NCBI RefSeq assembly: GCF_024757985.1 | Contig: NZ_CP103289.1 | Coordinates: forward strand, 3,906,001 to 3,970,000 | Direction of reading: 5' to 3' | Length of the DNA stretch: 64,000 bases | From: Cellulomonas sp. NS3 | GTDB taxonomy: Bacteria > Actinomycetota > Actinomycetes > Actinomycetales > Cellulomonadaceae | In this document: piece by piece, positions 8,669 to 15,815 of the stretch | How positions within the stretch are numbered: the first letter of the stretch is position 1 | Layout: every line of letters begins with the position of its first letter | The notes under the pieces: model-generated | The model's input: only the letters and a program-made list of their open reading frames with translations | What the model was told of the DNA's origin: nothing | Database searches by the model: none | Position numbers and translations under genes: made by a program

Positions 8669-9115
8669 ATGACCGCTCACGCTCTCGCACCTCGTCCGGA
8701 GGTCGCCCCGCTCAACGCCGCCGAGCTCGTCTTCGTGGCGCAGCACCGCGAGCTCGTCGCCGGCCTGTGCGGCGGCTCGGTCGCGGCCGACTCCCTCGGC
8801 GCCCTGTACGACCGGGTCCTCGTGACGTGGGCGGCGTCGCCCGCCGAGGACCGCGTCGACGCCGAGCAGCTCGTGCGCGCGTTCGGGATCGCGCTCGGCG
8901 ACCTCGTCGTCGCGCTGTCGCCGGGGACGGCGTGGGTCTCGTCGACCGACGACGCGGGCACCGAGCTCGCGCTCAGCCACCCGGGGGTCGACGTGCTCGT
9001 GTACCCGATCGGGGTCGTCAGCCGGCGCTGGTCGGCCGGCGAGACCGGGTGGCTCGCGGGGTACCCGGACGAGATCGCCCGCGGGCTCGCGGAGCTCGCG
9101 ACCTCCGAGGGCTGA
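8669..9115 (+). CDS. Conserved hypothetical protein, DUF3806-like
   Basis: 148 aa, soluble, with no signal peptide or membrane segment. The middle (LVRAFGIALGDLVVALSPGTAWVS) and the later DVLVYPIGVVSRRW resemble the DUF3806 pattern, in which a short helix bundle is followed by a strand pair ending in a conserved 'P-[LI]-x-x-[VI]-x-[KR]-R' element. The function of that family is unknown. The ATG at 8669 lacks a good ribosome site; GGAGG lies 40 nt upstream. It is convergent with the RNase H gene, whose stop is 8 nt away. The family assignment is from memory of the pattern and is tentative. Confidence 0.6.
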   Translation: MTAHALAPRPEVAPLNAAELVFVAQHRELVAGLCGGSVAADSLGALYDRVLVTWAASPAEDRVDAEQLVRAFGIALGDLVVALSPGTAWVSSTDDAGTELALSHPGVDVLVYPIGVVSRRWSAGETGWLAGYPDEIARGLAELATSEG

Positions 9116-9123
9116 CCGGCCGC

Positions 9124-9762
9124 TCAGAACAGGACGTCGAGCTCCGGCTCGGGCTGCGTGCCGCGCGGGACCCGCGCCGCAGGTGCCGTGCGTCCGCCGG
9201 CGGACCGCGTCGCCGCCGTCCGCGCGGGCGCCGCAGCGACGGCCGCCGTCGCGACCGGTGCCGGCCCGGCGACGCCCACGGTCACCTCGCCGGTCACCGA
9301 CGTCCGGGTCACGACGACGTCACCCTGCTGGGCGGCCCGCGCCGCGGCACCGCACAGCGCGTCGGCCCGCTCGTTGAAGTGGTCGCCCTGGTGCCCGCGG
9401 ACCCAGTGGAAGACGACCTCGCCCTCCCGCTCCGCGAGCGCGCGCTCGATGGCCTGCACGAGCCCGAGGTTCTGCACCGGTCCGCCGCTCGCGGTGCGCC
9501 AGCCCTTGCGCTTCCAGCTCGCGACCCATACCGACGCGCACTTGATCGCGTACGTCGAGTCGGACTCGATGCGCAGCGGCTCGGCCCCGGGGTGCGCGAG
9601 GACCGCCTCCAACAAGGCGGTGAGCTCGGCGATCTGGTTGGTGCCCGACGCGATCCCGCCCGACGCGGACGAGCCGTCGTGGTTGACCCACGCCCAGCCG
9701 CTCGCCCCTCCGGGGTTGCGCAGGCAGGAGCCGTCCGTGCTGACCGTGATCACGCCGACCAT
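9124..9762 (-). CDS. rnhA: Ribonuclease HI with C-terminal extension
   Basis: 212 aa from ATG 9762. The RNase H fold carries all four catalytic acids in their motifs: STDGSCLRNPGG (Asp), AELTALLEA (Glu), ESDSTYAIKC (Asp) and NERADALC (Asp), with the KRKGWRTASGGPVQN and HWVRGHQGDHFN segments typical of type 1 enzymes. It cleaves the RNA strand of RNA/DNA hybrids. The catalytic domain fills about 150 residues; the remaining ~60 are an Ala/Thr/Pro-rich low-complexity tail ending EPELDVLF, not seen in the minimal enzyme. The tail is probably disordered and might act as a protein-interaction tether. Confidence 0.92.
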   Translation of the reverse strand: MVGVITVSTDGSCLRNPGGASGWAWVNHDGSSASGGIASGTNQIAELTALLEAVLAHPGAEPLRIESDSTYAIKCASVWVASWKRKGWRTASGGPVQNLGLVQAIERALAEREGEVVFHWVRGHQGDHFNERADALCGAAARAAQQGDVVVTRTSVTGEVTVGVAGPAPVATAAVAAAPARTAATRSAGGRTAPAARVPRGTQPEPELDVLF

Positions 9763-9957
9763 TGTGCCGGGCGCGGGCGGCACGCCGGCGCGCCGCACCC
9801 GCCGCCGGGGGGCCTCGGCCCGGACGTCGACCACGACGAGCACCGCGGCGCGGCGGTTCCGTAGTACCGGAGCGCGGAACGGCCCGCGCCCACCCGATCG
9901 GGCGACGGCGGGCCGCATCCCCTCACGTCCGCGCAGGTCAGTGCCGATGAGGTGGGC

Positions 9958-10527
9958 ATGACGGCCATCGACGGCAGCACCTTCGACCTCTTCGACGACT
10001 TCACGTCGGGTGACGCCGCGCAGCGCGCCGCGTCCCGTCTCAGCTCCCTGCGGCGGCTGGCCGTCGTGCTCACCGCGGGCGCGCTCGTGGTGAGCGGCGC
10101 GGTCGGCGCCCGGGCCGCGCTCGACGCCCGGAGCACGGAGCCCGTGGTCGTCGCCCCCGCGGTCCTGTTCGGGGTGCTCGCGGAGCGGCAGCGCGACGCG
10201 GACGTCCTCGCGGAGGAGCCCGGCACGGCGCTGCTGGACCCCGCGAGCACGCGGTTCCTCGGCGAGACGACGGCCGGCAGCCACTACCTCGCGGTGCACG
10301 CGACGGGCCTCGTCTGCCTCGTCACGGTGCCCGTCGGCGAGGTCGCCGAGGTCGGGTGCACCGACCCGGTCGCGAGCGACCACCTGCTACGCGCGGAGCA
10401 CACGTCACCCGTGCCGCTGACCCTCGCGCTCGTCCCGGACGGCCTGGCCCCGGCCGCGGACGGGGCCCCGTGGGAGCGCCTCTCGGCGAACCTCTACGTC
10501 CGCGACGGGGTCTCGTCGCACTCGTAG
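9958..10527 (+). CDS. Hypothetical single-pass membrane protein
   Basis: About 189 aa, starting at ATG 9958 behind GAGGTGG; an in-frame GTG two codons earlier would overlap that ribosome site. A 35-residue cytosolic N-terminus (DLFDDFTSGDAAQRAASRLS) precedes one membrane helix (LAVVLTAGALVVSGAVGARAAL). About 130 extracytoplasmic residues follow with two cysteines (LVCLVTV, EVGCTDP) that could form a disulfide. I recognise no domain. It is divergent from RNase HI, with its start 195 nt from the RNase HI start. Confidence 0.7.
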   Translation: MTAIDGSTFDLFDDFTSGDAAQRAASRLSSLRRLAVVLTAGALVVSGAVGARAALDARSTEPVVVAPAVLFGVLAERQRDADVLAEEPGTALLDPASTRFLGETTAGSHYLAVHATGLVCLVTVPVGEVAEVGCTDPVASDHLLRAEHTSPVPLTLALVPDGLAPAADGAPWERLSANLYVRDGVSSHS

Positions 10528-10602
10528 CCGCCCGACCCTGCCCGCGCCCGGCCCGGCCTGGCGGCTGCTCCCGCGGCCAGGGCGACGGGCCGCCCCCCGC
10601 GC

Positions 10603-10812
10603 TCACCCGGGGCGGGTCGTCACCGTGATCCGGCCGCTGGTCAGGCTGCGGTCGAGGCAGCCGAGCACGCGGCGCACGTCCGCCTCGCTCGCCTCCGGCT
10701 CGAACGTCATCGTGGCCGACCACGGCGGCGCGTCCGCAGTCATCAGGGACTCGGCGACGGCGTCGTCGTCGCACGCACCCAGGTCACCCCTCGGGTCGCG
10801 GATCTCGATCAC
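10603..10812 (-). CDS. Small hypothetical protein, probably the continuation of the upstream membrane-anchor ORF
   Basis: 69 aa from GTG 10812 (MIEIRDPRGDLGACDDD...). The start overlaps the stop of the ORF at 10809-10931 by GTGA. One more G in the G6 run just upstream (minus strand, 10812-10826 region) would fuse the two into a single ~110-aa protein: a membrane anchor, a Pro-rich linker, then this domain (EPEASEADVRRVLGCLDRSL, SGRITVTTRPG). Read as is, it is a short, soluble, translationally coupled protein of unknown function. I favour a frameshift or sequencing error but cannot prove it. Confidence 0.5.
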   Translation of the reverse strand: MIEIRDPRGDLGACDDDAVAESLMTADAPPWSATMTFEPEASEADVRRVLGCLDRSLTSGRITVTTRPG

Positions 10813-10931
10813 CCAGGGTCCCCCCTCGGGGACGGCGGGGGCGTCCCCGGACCTCGTCCGGCCACGAGCACGGCGACGACCGTGAGCGCCGCACCGCCCA
10901 CGACCGCGGCCGCCACCACACGCGTACGCAC
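10809..10931 (-). CDS. Short membrane-anchor ORF in the exonuclease operon
   Basis: 40 aa from GTG 10931, which lies 6 nt after the stop of the exonuclease gene. It consists almost entirely of one hydrophobic helix (VVAAAVVGGAALTVVAVLVAG) with a basic N-terminus, then GPGTPPPSPRG and a stop. This looks like the signal-anchor and linker of a longer protein whose remainder is in the +1 frame (see the entry at 10603-10812). Confidence 0.45.
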   Translation of the reverse strand: MRTRVVAAAVVGGAALTVVAVLVAGRGPGTPPPSPRGDPG

Positions 10932-10937
10932 AGCCGC

Positions 10938-11891
10938 TCAGTCCAGCGTGAGCGCCGTGACCACGCGCGTGACGCTCGACGTGAGGCCCCAGCGCGTCGT
11001 GAGCTCGACGAGGCGGTCGGGGTCGGCCGGCGTTGCGGGCAGGGTGTCGTCGACGTCGCCGACCGGGGCGTCGGGCGCGACCCGGACGACCGTCGGCGCG
11101 ACCGCGAGGTAGTCGGCGGCCTCGACGAGCTTGGCACGCTGGCTCTTGGTGAGCCCCGCGTCCCCGGCGTCGCGCGCCGCGAGGATGCCCGCGAGGTCGC
11201 CGTACCGGGCGACGAGCGCCGCCGCGGTCTTCTCACCGATGCCCGCGACACCCGGCAGCCCGTCGCTCGGGTCGCCGCGCAGCACCGCCATGTCGGCGTA
11301 CGCCTGGCCGGACGCGACCGCGTACTTCTCCCGCAGCCGCGCGGTGTCGACGACCTCGAGGTCCTTGATGCCGCGCTGCGTGTAGAGCACGCGCACCGGC
11401 ACGTCGTCGTCCACGAGCTGGAAGAGGTCGCGGTCGCCCGTGATGACGTCGACCGGGGACCGCTGCGCCGCGGGCCGGGCCTGCTCGCGCGCGACGAGCG
11501 TGCCGATGACGTCGTCGGCCTCGAAGCCCGGCGCACCGACGCGCGCGATGCCGAGCGCCGCCAGCACCTCCGCGATGACGGGGACCTGCGGCGAGAGCAG
11601 GTCGGGGACCTCCTCGGCCTCCGCACCGCCGGGCAGCACCTCGGCGACGCGGTGCGCCTTGTACGACGGGATCGCCTCGACGCGGAACGCCGGGCGCCAG
11701 TCGTCGTCCCAGCACGCGACGAGCCGCGACGGCCGGTGGTCGGTGACGAGGCGCGCGATCATGTCGAGCAGCCCGCGCACCGCGTTGACCGGGGTGCCGT
11801 CGGGCGCCTTGACCGAGTCGGGGACACCGAAGAACGCCCGGAAGTACAGCGACGCGGTGTCGAGCAGCAGGAGCGGGCGGCGGTCCGTCAT
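10938..11891 (-). CDS. Stand-alone 5'-3' exonuclease (Pol I N-terminal domain type)
   Basis: 317 aa. LLLLDTASLYFRAFFG carries the first metal-binding Asp, and YKAHR the conserved bridge region. GFEADDVIGTLVARE and VDVITGDRDLFQLVDD carry the acidic metal ligands. PSDGLPGVAGIGEKTAAALV is the helix-hairpin-helix (H3TH) DNA-binding motif. The length and domain order match the free-standing actinobacterial 5' nuclease, paralogous to the N-terminal domain of DNA polymerase I. It likely removes flaps or RNA primers. The start at ATG 11891 is supported by TAGCGT 7 nt upstream. A short membrane-anchor ORF starts 6 nt after its stop. Confidence 0.92.
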   Translation of the reverse strand: MTDRRPLLLLDTASLYFRAFFGVPDSVKAPDGTPVNAVRGLLDMIARLVTDHRPSRLVACWDDDWRPAFRVEAIPSYKAHRVAEVLPGGAEAEEVPDLLSPQVPVIAEVLAALGIARVGAPGFEADDVIGTLVAREQARPAAQRSPVDVITGDRDLFQLVDDDVPVRVLYTQRGIKDLEVVDTARLREKYAVASGQAYADMAVLRGDPSDGLPGVAGIGEKTAAALVARYGDLAGILAARDAGDAGLTKSQRAKLVEAADYLAVAPTVVRVAPDAPVGDVDDTLPATPADPDRLVELTTRWGLTSSVTRVVTALTLD

Positions 11892-11898
11892 GCACGGC

Positions 11899-11904
11899 AC
11901 GCTA
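11899..11904 (-). promoter_or_regulatory. Candidate -10 hexamer (TAGCGT), leaderless start of the exonuclease
   Basis: TAGCGT ends 7 nt before ATG 11891, with no ribosome site in between. Confidence 0.5.
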
Positions 11905-12016
11905 CGGGACACCGGTGACGCCGCGGCGGCATCCGGCGCTCGGGTCTCGTGCTCGCGCACCGTGCTGCGTCCCGTGCTCGGAGCTCCTCCCGCGGGCGAG
12001 GTGGCACGCTGGGTGC

Positions 12017-12061
12017 ATGACGGCTCCCCTCGGCGGCACGACTCGCGGCGGCACCCGGTGA
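12017..12061 (+). other. 14-codon leader ORF overlapping the S4-protein start
   Basis: ATG 12017 opens MTAPLGGTTRGGTR and ends in TGA at 12059-12061, which overlaps the GTG start of the S4 gene (GTGA). A CACGCT hexamer sits 6 nt before the ATG, a leaderless arrangement. Ribosomes ending the leader could re-initiate on the S4 gene. It may instead be chance, with the S4 gene starting upstream in frame at GTG 12013. Confidence 0.35.
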
Positions 12062-12441
12062 GCGCGCCGACGTCGACCCCGGTCGCGACGCGGGTCGACC
12101 GCTGGACCTGGGCCGTGCGCCTGTTCCGCACGCGCGCGCTTGCCGCCGCCGCGATCCGGGCCGGGCACGTGAAGGTCAACGGCGACCGGGCGAAGCCCGC
12201 GACGCAGGTCAAGATCGGCGACGAGGTGCGCGTGCGCGAGGGCGGGGTCGAGCGGATCGTCGAGGTGGCGCGGGTCATCGAGAAGCGTGTCGGGGCGGCG
12301 CTCGTCGCCGACGTGCTCGTGGACCGCACCCCTCCCCCGCCGGAGCCGACCGAGATCGCGTTCGTGCCGACCCGGGACCGCGGCGCGGGGCGGCCGACCA
12401 AGCGCGAGCGGCGCGAGATCGAGAAGTTCCGCGGGCACTGA
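12058..12441 (+). CDS. S4-domain RNA-binding protein (Hsp15/HslR-like)
   Basis: 127 aa from GTG 12058. The first half is an S4 domain: RVDRWTWAVRLFRTRALAAA, then AIRAGHVKVNGDRAKPATQV and KIGDEVRVREGG, the alpha-L RNA-binding fold found in Hsp15, RsuA and ribosomal protein S4. The tail ends with a very basic RDRGAGRPTKRERREIEKF. Hsp15-type proteins bind stalled 50S subunits carrying nascent chains in E. coli; that exact role here is an inference from family. An alternative in-frame start, GTG 12013, would add 15 residues without homology. It is divergent from the exonuclease gene. Confidence 0.82.
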   Translation: MSAPTSTPVATRVDRWTWAVRLFRTRALAAAAIRAGHVKVNGDRAKPATQVKIGDEVRVREGGVERIVEVARVIEKRVGAALVADVLVDRTPPPPEPTEIAFVPTRDRGAGRPTKRERREIEKFRGH

Positions 12442-12663
12442 CGCCGGGCGGGGGCCACGGGCGCGCGACCGTGCGTCACGGCCCCCGCTGCGCGTCCGCG
12501 GACCGGGCCGGCCGCTGCGGGTCGCACCCGCGCCACGTCCCCCGCCCCTCCCCGAACGCACCGCACGGCCGAGAGGTTGTGCACCCTGGGGAGGATGTTT
12601 CTCCTCCGCCTCGCGACCACAGGCGGATGCCGCCGGGCCTCCCGCACCGGTGGACTGGCGGGT

Positions 12664-13368
12664 ATGACGGTGATCTCGCCCCTCGACCGGTCGCACGCCC
12701 GCGCTGCCGCCGTGCGCCGCGGCCCCGCCGTCCGGACGGCCCCGGGCCAGGCACCGGCGGTGCTCCCGGCCGACGAGCCGCTCGACCCGCTCGTCGGCAT
12801 CGCGCTCGCGCTCGTCGGCGGCCTCCTGCTCGGTGTCGCGGCCCAGGTGCTCCAGGGCGTCCTGCCCGGCGCGTGGAGATCGGTCGCCACGTCGGTCGCC
12901 GTCTGGAGCCTGATCGGCGCCGGACTCGGCTCGCGCGTGACCGGGCGGTTCGCCCCCGGGCTCGTCGGCGTCGTCACGCTGCTCGCGCTGACCGGCGGCT
13001 ACTCCGCCGCCGCGTCGCTCCAGGGCGTCCCGGCCGGCCCGGGGTACCTGCTCTTCTGGTCGCTCAGCGCGGTCGTCGGCGGCGTCGTGTTCGGCACCGC
13101 GGGCGCGTGGTGCCGGTTCGGGTCGGCCCGCGAGCGCGTCGCGGCCGCCGCCGTGCTCGGCGGGGTGCTCTGCTACGAGGGTCTCGTGCGGACGTTCGTG
13201 TTCGCCGACCAGGTGCCCGAGGGCCTCACGATGGTCGTGCTCGGCATCGGGGCGCCGCTGCTCGTCGGGCGCACGACGCGCGAGCGGGCGTACGCCGGCG
13301 TGGCGCTCGTGCCCGCGACGGCGCTCGGGCTGACCGCCTACCTCGTGCTCGACCTGCTGCCGGTCTGA
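12664..13368 (+). CDS. Integral membrane protein of unknown function (DUF6518-like)
   Basis: 234 aa from ATG 12664. A ~40-residue soluble N-terminus is followed by about six membrane segments (VGIALALVGGLLLGVAAQVL; ATSVAVWSLIGAGLGSRV; GLVGVVTLLALTGGYSAA; LLFWSLSAVVGGVVFGTAGA; VAAAAVLGGVLCYEGLVRTF; ALVPATALGLTAYLVL). No catalytic motif is visible. The pattern is like small actinobacterial membrane proteins filed as DUF6518, which is a tentative match. It is convergent with the RsbP-like gene, whose stop is 13 nt away. The 220-nt gap upstream contains only a weak GGAGGA/TCCTCC hairpin near 12594. Confidence 0.65.
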   Translation: MTVISPLDRSHARAAAVRRGPAVRTAPGQAPAVLPADEPLDPLVGIALALVGGLLLGVAAQVLQGVLPGAWRSVATSVAVWSLIGAGLGSRVTGRFAPGLVGVVTLLALTGGYSAAASLQGVPAGPGYLLFWSLSAVVGGVVFGTAGAWCRFGSARERVAAAAVLGGVLCYEGLVRTFVFADQVPEGLTMVVLGIGAPLLVGRTTRERAYAGVALVPATALGLTAYLVLDLLPV

Positions 13369-13381
13369 CGCCGGCCCCGGC

Positions 13382-14926
13382 TCAGCCCCTGGCAGGGCCG
13401 CCGCGCCAGCCGAGCAGCAGCACGCACACGTCGTCCCGCCCCCGCTCGTCGCGCAGCAGCCGCTGCACGAGCGCCGGGACCGCGACGCCCGCCGGCTCGT
13501 CGCGCAGGCTCGCCCCCGCGACCGCGAGCCCCTCGAGGCTCTCCTCGAGCAACCGGTGGCGCCGCTCCACGAGCCCGTCGGTGTAGAGCAGCAGCCGGTC
13601 GCCGGGCGCGAGCTCGAACGTCCCCTCGCGGCGCTCGCGCCCCGGGATCCGCACGCCCAGCGGAGCCGAGCGCCCGCCCCACAGCAGCTCCGCGCCCCCG
13701 CTCGCCCGTACCAGCAGCGGCGGCAGGTGGCCCGCGCACACGTACCGCGCGCGCCCCGTCGCGAGCTCGACCTCGACGTAGGCCATCGTCGCCATGGCCG
13801 CGGCGTGCACCTGGTCCACGAACCGGTCGAGCCGCTGCACGAGGCGCGCCGGCCCGACCCCCGGACCGGCGACGGCGCGGATCGCGCTGCGGACCTGACC
13901 CATCGCGCTGGCCGCCCCGAGCCCGCGCCCGACGACGTCCCCCACCACGACCGAGAGCACCCCGTCCGCGGCGAGGAACGCGTCGTGCCAGTCCCCGCCG
14001 ACGTCGAGCGCCTCGACGCCCGGGCGGTAGGCGCTCGTCACCTCGAAGCGCGGGTCGACGGGCGGGTCGGTCGCGAGCAGCGAGTGCTGCAGCTCGTGCG
14101 CGACGGTCGCACTGTGCTCGTAGAGCTCGGCGCGGTGCAGCGCGAGCCCGGCCTGCTCCCCGAGCGCCGTGACGACCTCGAGCGCGAGCGGCTCGGCCCC
14201 CGGGTCGTCGCGCGGCAGCAGGACGAGCACGCCCTGCGGACCGGCCTGGCCGCGCAGCGGGACGACGACGCGGCCACCGTCGAGGACCGCGGGGCGCTGC
14301 CCGAGCGACGCGTCCGACGGCAGGCCGCCCACCTCGTCGACCCGCTCGCCGAGCGACCCGTGCAGCCGCAGCGCCCCCGAGGCGTCGGCGAGCCACACCG
14401 TCGCCGCGCGTGCACCGAGGTCCCCGACGGCCGCGTCGAGCACCGCGTGCGCGACACCCCGGACACCCGTCGCCCGGGACAGCGCCGACGTCGCCCGCTG
14501 CAGCACGCGCACCTGGGCGGCCGACCGGTCCGCCTCCCGGCGGGCGGCGAGCAGCTCGCGCTCGTACCGCGACCGCTCGCGCGCGCTCGACAGGGCCACG
14601 TGCACCTGGGCCCGGCCGTCCGCGTCGGTCCCCCGGACCAGCGCGGTGAGCAGCACGGGCATCCGGCCCGCGGGCGTGCGCAGCTCGAGCGCGACCTCGT
14701 CGGCCCGCCCGTCGACGTGCAGCATCGGCGCGAGGTGCGTCTCCCAGTAGATCCGGCCGCCGACCGACAGCAGCCCGCTCAGGCGCACCGATCCCACGAC
14801 GTCCTCGCGCGCGCGGCCGACCCAGCGCAGGACCGTGTCGTTCGCCTCGACGACCGTGCCGTCCGCGTCGAGCACGAGCAGGCCCGACGGCGACGACCGC
14901 CATGCGTCCGCCGGACCGGCCGTCAT
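13382..14926 (-). CDS. RsbP-like PAS-GAF-PP2C (SpoIIE) serine phosphatase
   Basis: 514 aa. An N-terminal PAS domain (SPSGLLVLDADGTVVEANDTV) of about 130 residues is followed by a short coiled coil (ERSRYERELLAARREADRSA), a GAF domain (about 165-300) and a PP2C-type phosphatase (about 315-510) with the metal-site motifs GGDWHDAFL, VVVGDVVGRGLGAA, YVCAGHLPPLLV and GDRLLLYTDGLVERR, ending in GRDDVCVLLL. RsbP-type enzymes dephosphorylate an anti-anti-sigma factor on energy stress. Its ATG overlaps the stop of the RsbQ-like gene (ATGA), so the two are translationally coupled, the gene order of Bacillus subtilis rsbQ-rsbP. The extra GAF domain distinguishes it from Bacillus RsbP. Confidence 0.88.
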   Translation of the reverse strand: MTAGPADAWRSSPSGLLVLDADGTVVEANDTVLRWVGRAREDVVGSVRLSGLLSVGGRIYWETHLAPMLHVDGRADEVALELRTPAGRMPVLLTALVRGTDADGRAQVHVALSSARERSRYERELLAARREADRSAAQVRVLQRATSALSRATGVRGVAHAVLDAAVGDLGARAATVWLADASGALRLHGSLGERVDEVGGLPSDASLGQRPAVLDGGRVVVPLRGQAGPQGVLVLLPRDDPGAEPLALEVVTALGEQAGLALHRAELYEHSATVAHELQHSLLATDPPVDPRFEVTSAYRPGVEALDVGGDWHDAFLAADGVLSVVVGDVVGRGLGAASAMGQVRSAIRAVAGPGVGPARLVQRLDRFVDQVHAAAMATMAYVEVELATGRARYVCAGHLPPLLVRASGGAELLWGGRSAPLGVRIPGRERREGTFELAPGDRLLLYTDGLVERRHRLLEESLEGLAVAGASLRDEPAGVAVPALVQRLLRDERGRDDVCVLLLGWRGGPARG

Positions 14927-15720
14927 GCCGCCAGGTACTCCCGCATCGCGGCCACGAGCTCGTCGGGGGCGCTGAGGTTCGGGCAGTGGCCGACCGCGTC
15001 GAGCAGCGCGTACTCGCTGCGCGGCAGGTGGTCGCGCACGTACTCCCCGACCGCGACCGGCGCGATCGCGTCCTCCCGGCACTGCACGACGAGCGCGGGG
15101 ACGGTGCAGCGTGGCAGGTCGGCGCGGTTGTCCGAGAGGAACGTCGTCCGGGCGAACGCCCGCGCGATCGCGGGGTCCGTGCGGCAGAAGCTGCTCGTGA
15201 GCTCCTCGCCCAGCTCGGGCCGGTCCGGGCGGCCCATGATCACCGGCGCGATGAACGCCGACCAGCCGAGGTAGTTGTCGTCCATCGTGTCGAGCAGCTC
15301 GTCGATCTCGTCCTGCGTGAAGCCGCCCGTGTACCCGTCGTCGTCGACGTACCGGGGGCTCGGTCCGACCAGCACGAGCCGGTCCACGAGGTCGGGGCGC
15401 GCGACCGCCGCGAGCACGCCGATCATCGCGCTGACCGAGTGCCCGACGAGGACGGCCGGGCCGGCGTGCAGCGCCTCGATCACCTCGAGGACGTCGCGCG
15501 CGTAGCCGTCGAGGCGTCCGTGCCGCGCCGGGTCGTAGGCCGAGGCGTCCGAGCCGCCCGCGCCGACGTGGTCCATCAGGACGACCCGGTGGGTTCCCTC
15601 GAACGCCGGGACGACGTGCCGCCACATGCCCTTGTCGCACCCGAAGCCGTGCACGAGGAGCAGGAGCGGGCCGTCGGCACGGCCGCGCACCTCCACGTTG
15701 TTGCGCCTTAGGACGTCCAC
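14923..15720 (-). CDS. rsbQ: RsbQ-like alpha/beta hydrolase, activator of the coupled phosphatase
   Basis: 265 aa from GTG 15720. It aligns by eye along its whole length with Bacillus RsbQ (269 aa): VHGFGCDKGMWRHVVPAFE, then HRVVLMDHVGAGGSDASAYD, then SSFCRTDPAIARAFARTTFLS. The triad is Ser about 95 in VGHSVSAMIG, Asp in QCREDAIAP and His in AVGHCPNLS. In Bacillus RsbQ binds a small hydrophobic ligand and activates the PAS domain of RsbP; the KAI2/D14 plant receptors belong to the same fold family. A TACCCT hexamer 7 nt upstream suggests a leaderless message for the two-gene operon. Confidence 0.9.
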   Translation of the reverse strand: MDVLRRNNVEVRGRADGPLLLLVHGFGCDKGMWRHVVPAFEGTHRVVLMDHVGAGGSDASAYDPARHGRLDGYARDVLEVIEALHAGPAVLVGHSVSAMIGVLAAVARPDLVDRLVLVGPSPRYVDDDGYTGGFTQDEIDELLDTMDDNYLGWSAFIAPVIMGRPDRPELGEELTSSFCRTDPAIARAFARTTFLSDNRADLPRCTVPALVVQCREDAIAPVAVGEYVRDHLPRSEYALLDAVGHCPNLSAPDELVAAMREYLAA

Positions 15721-15727
15721 CCGCGAC

Positions 15728-15733
15728 AGGGTA
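15728..15733 (-). promoter_or_regulatory. Candidate -10 hexamer (TACCCT), leaderless start of rsbQ
   Basis: TACCCT ends 7 nt before GTG 15720 and would drive the rsbQ-rsbP pair. Confidence 0.5.
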
Positions 15734-15769
15734 CGTGCGGCCCTCGGGGCCCGCACGGGGCGACCCGGC

Positions 15770-15793
15770 GGCCCGCGTGTCGCGCCGCGGGCC
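15770..15793. terminator. Hairpin after the ECF-associated membrane protein gene
   Basis: GGCCCGCG and CGCGGGCC form a perfect 8-bp stem around an 8-nt loop, starting 22 nt downstream of the leftward stop at 15816. It separates that operon from the rsbQ-rsbP operon. Confidence 0.5.
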
Positions 15794-15815
15794 ACCCGTC
15801 GGGAAGGGCGGCGGG

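Noticed and set aside
12594-12620. GGAGGA/TCCTCC hairpin as a riboswitch or attenuator
   Set aside because: Only six base pairs, no surrounding conserved structure recognised; could be chance.
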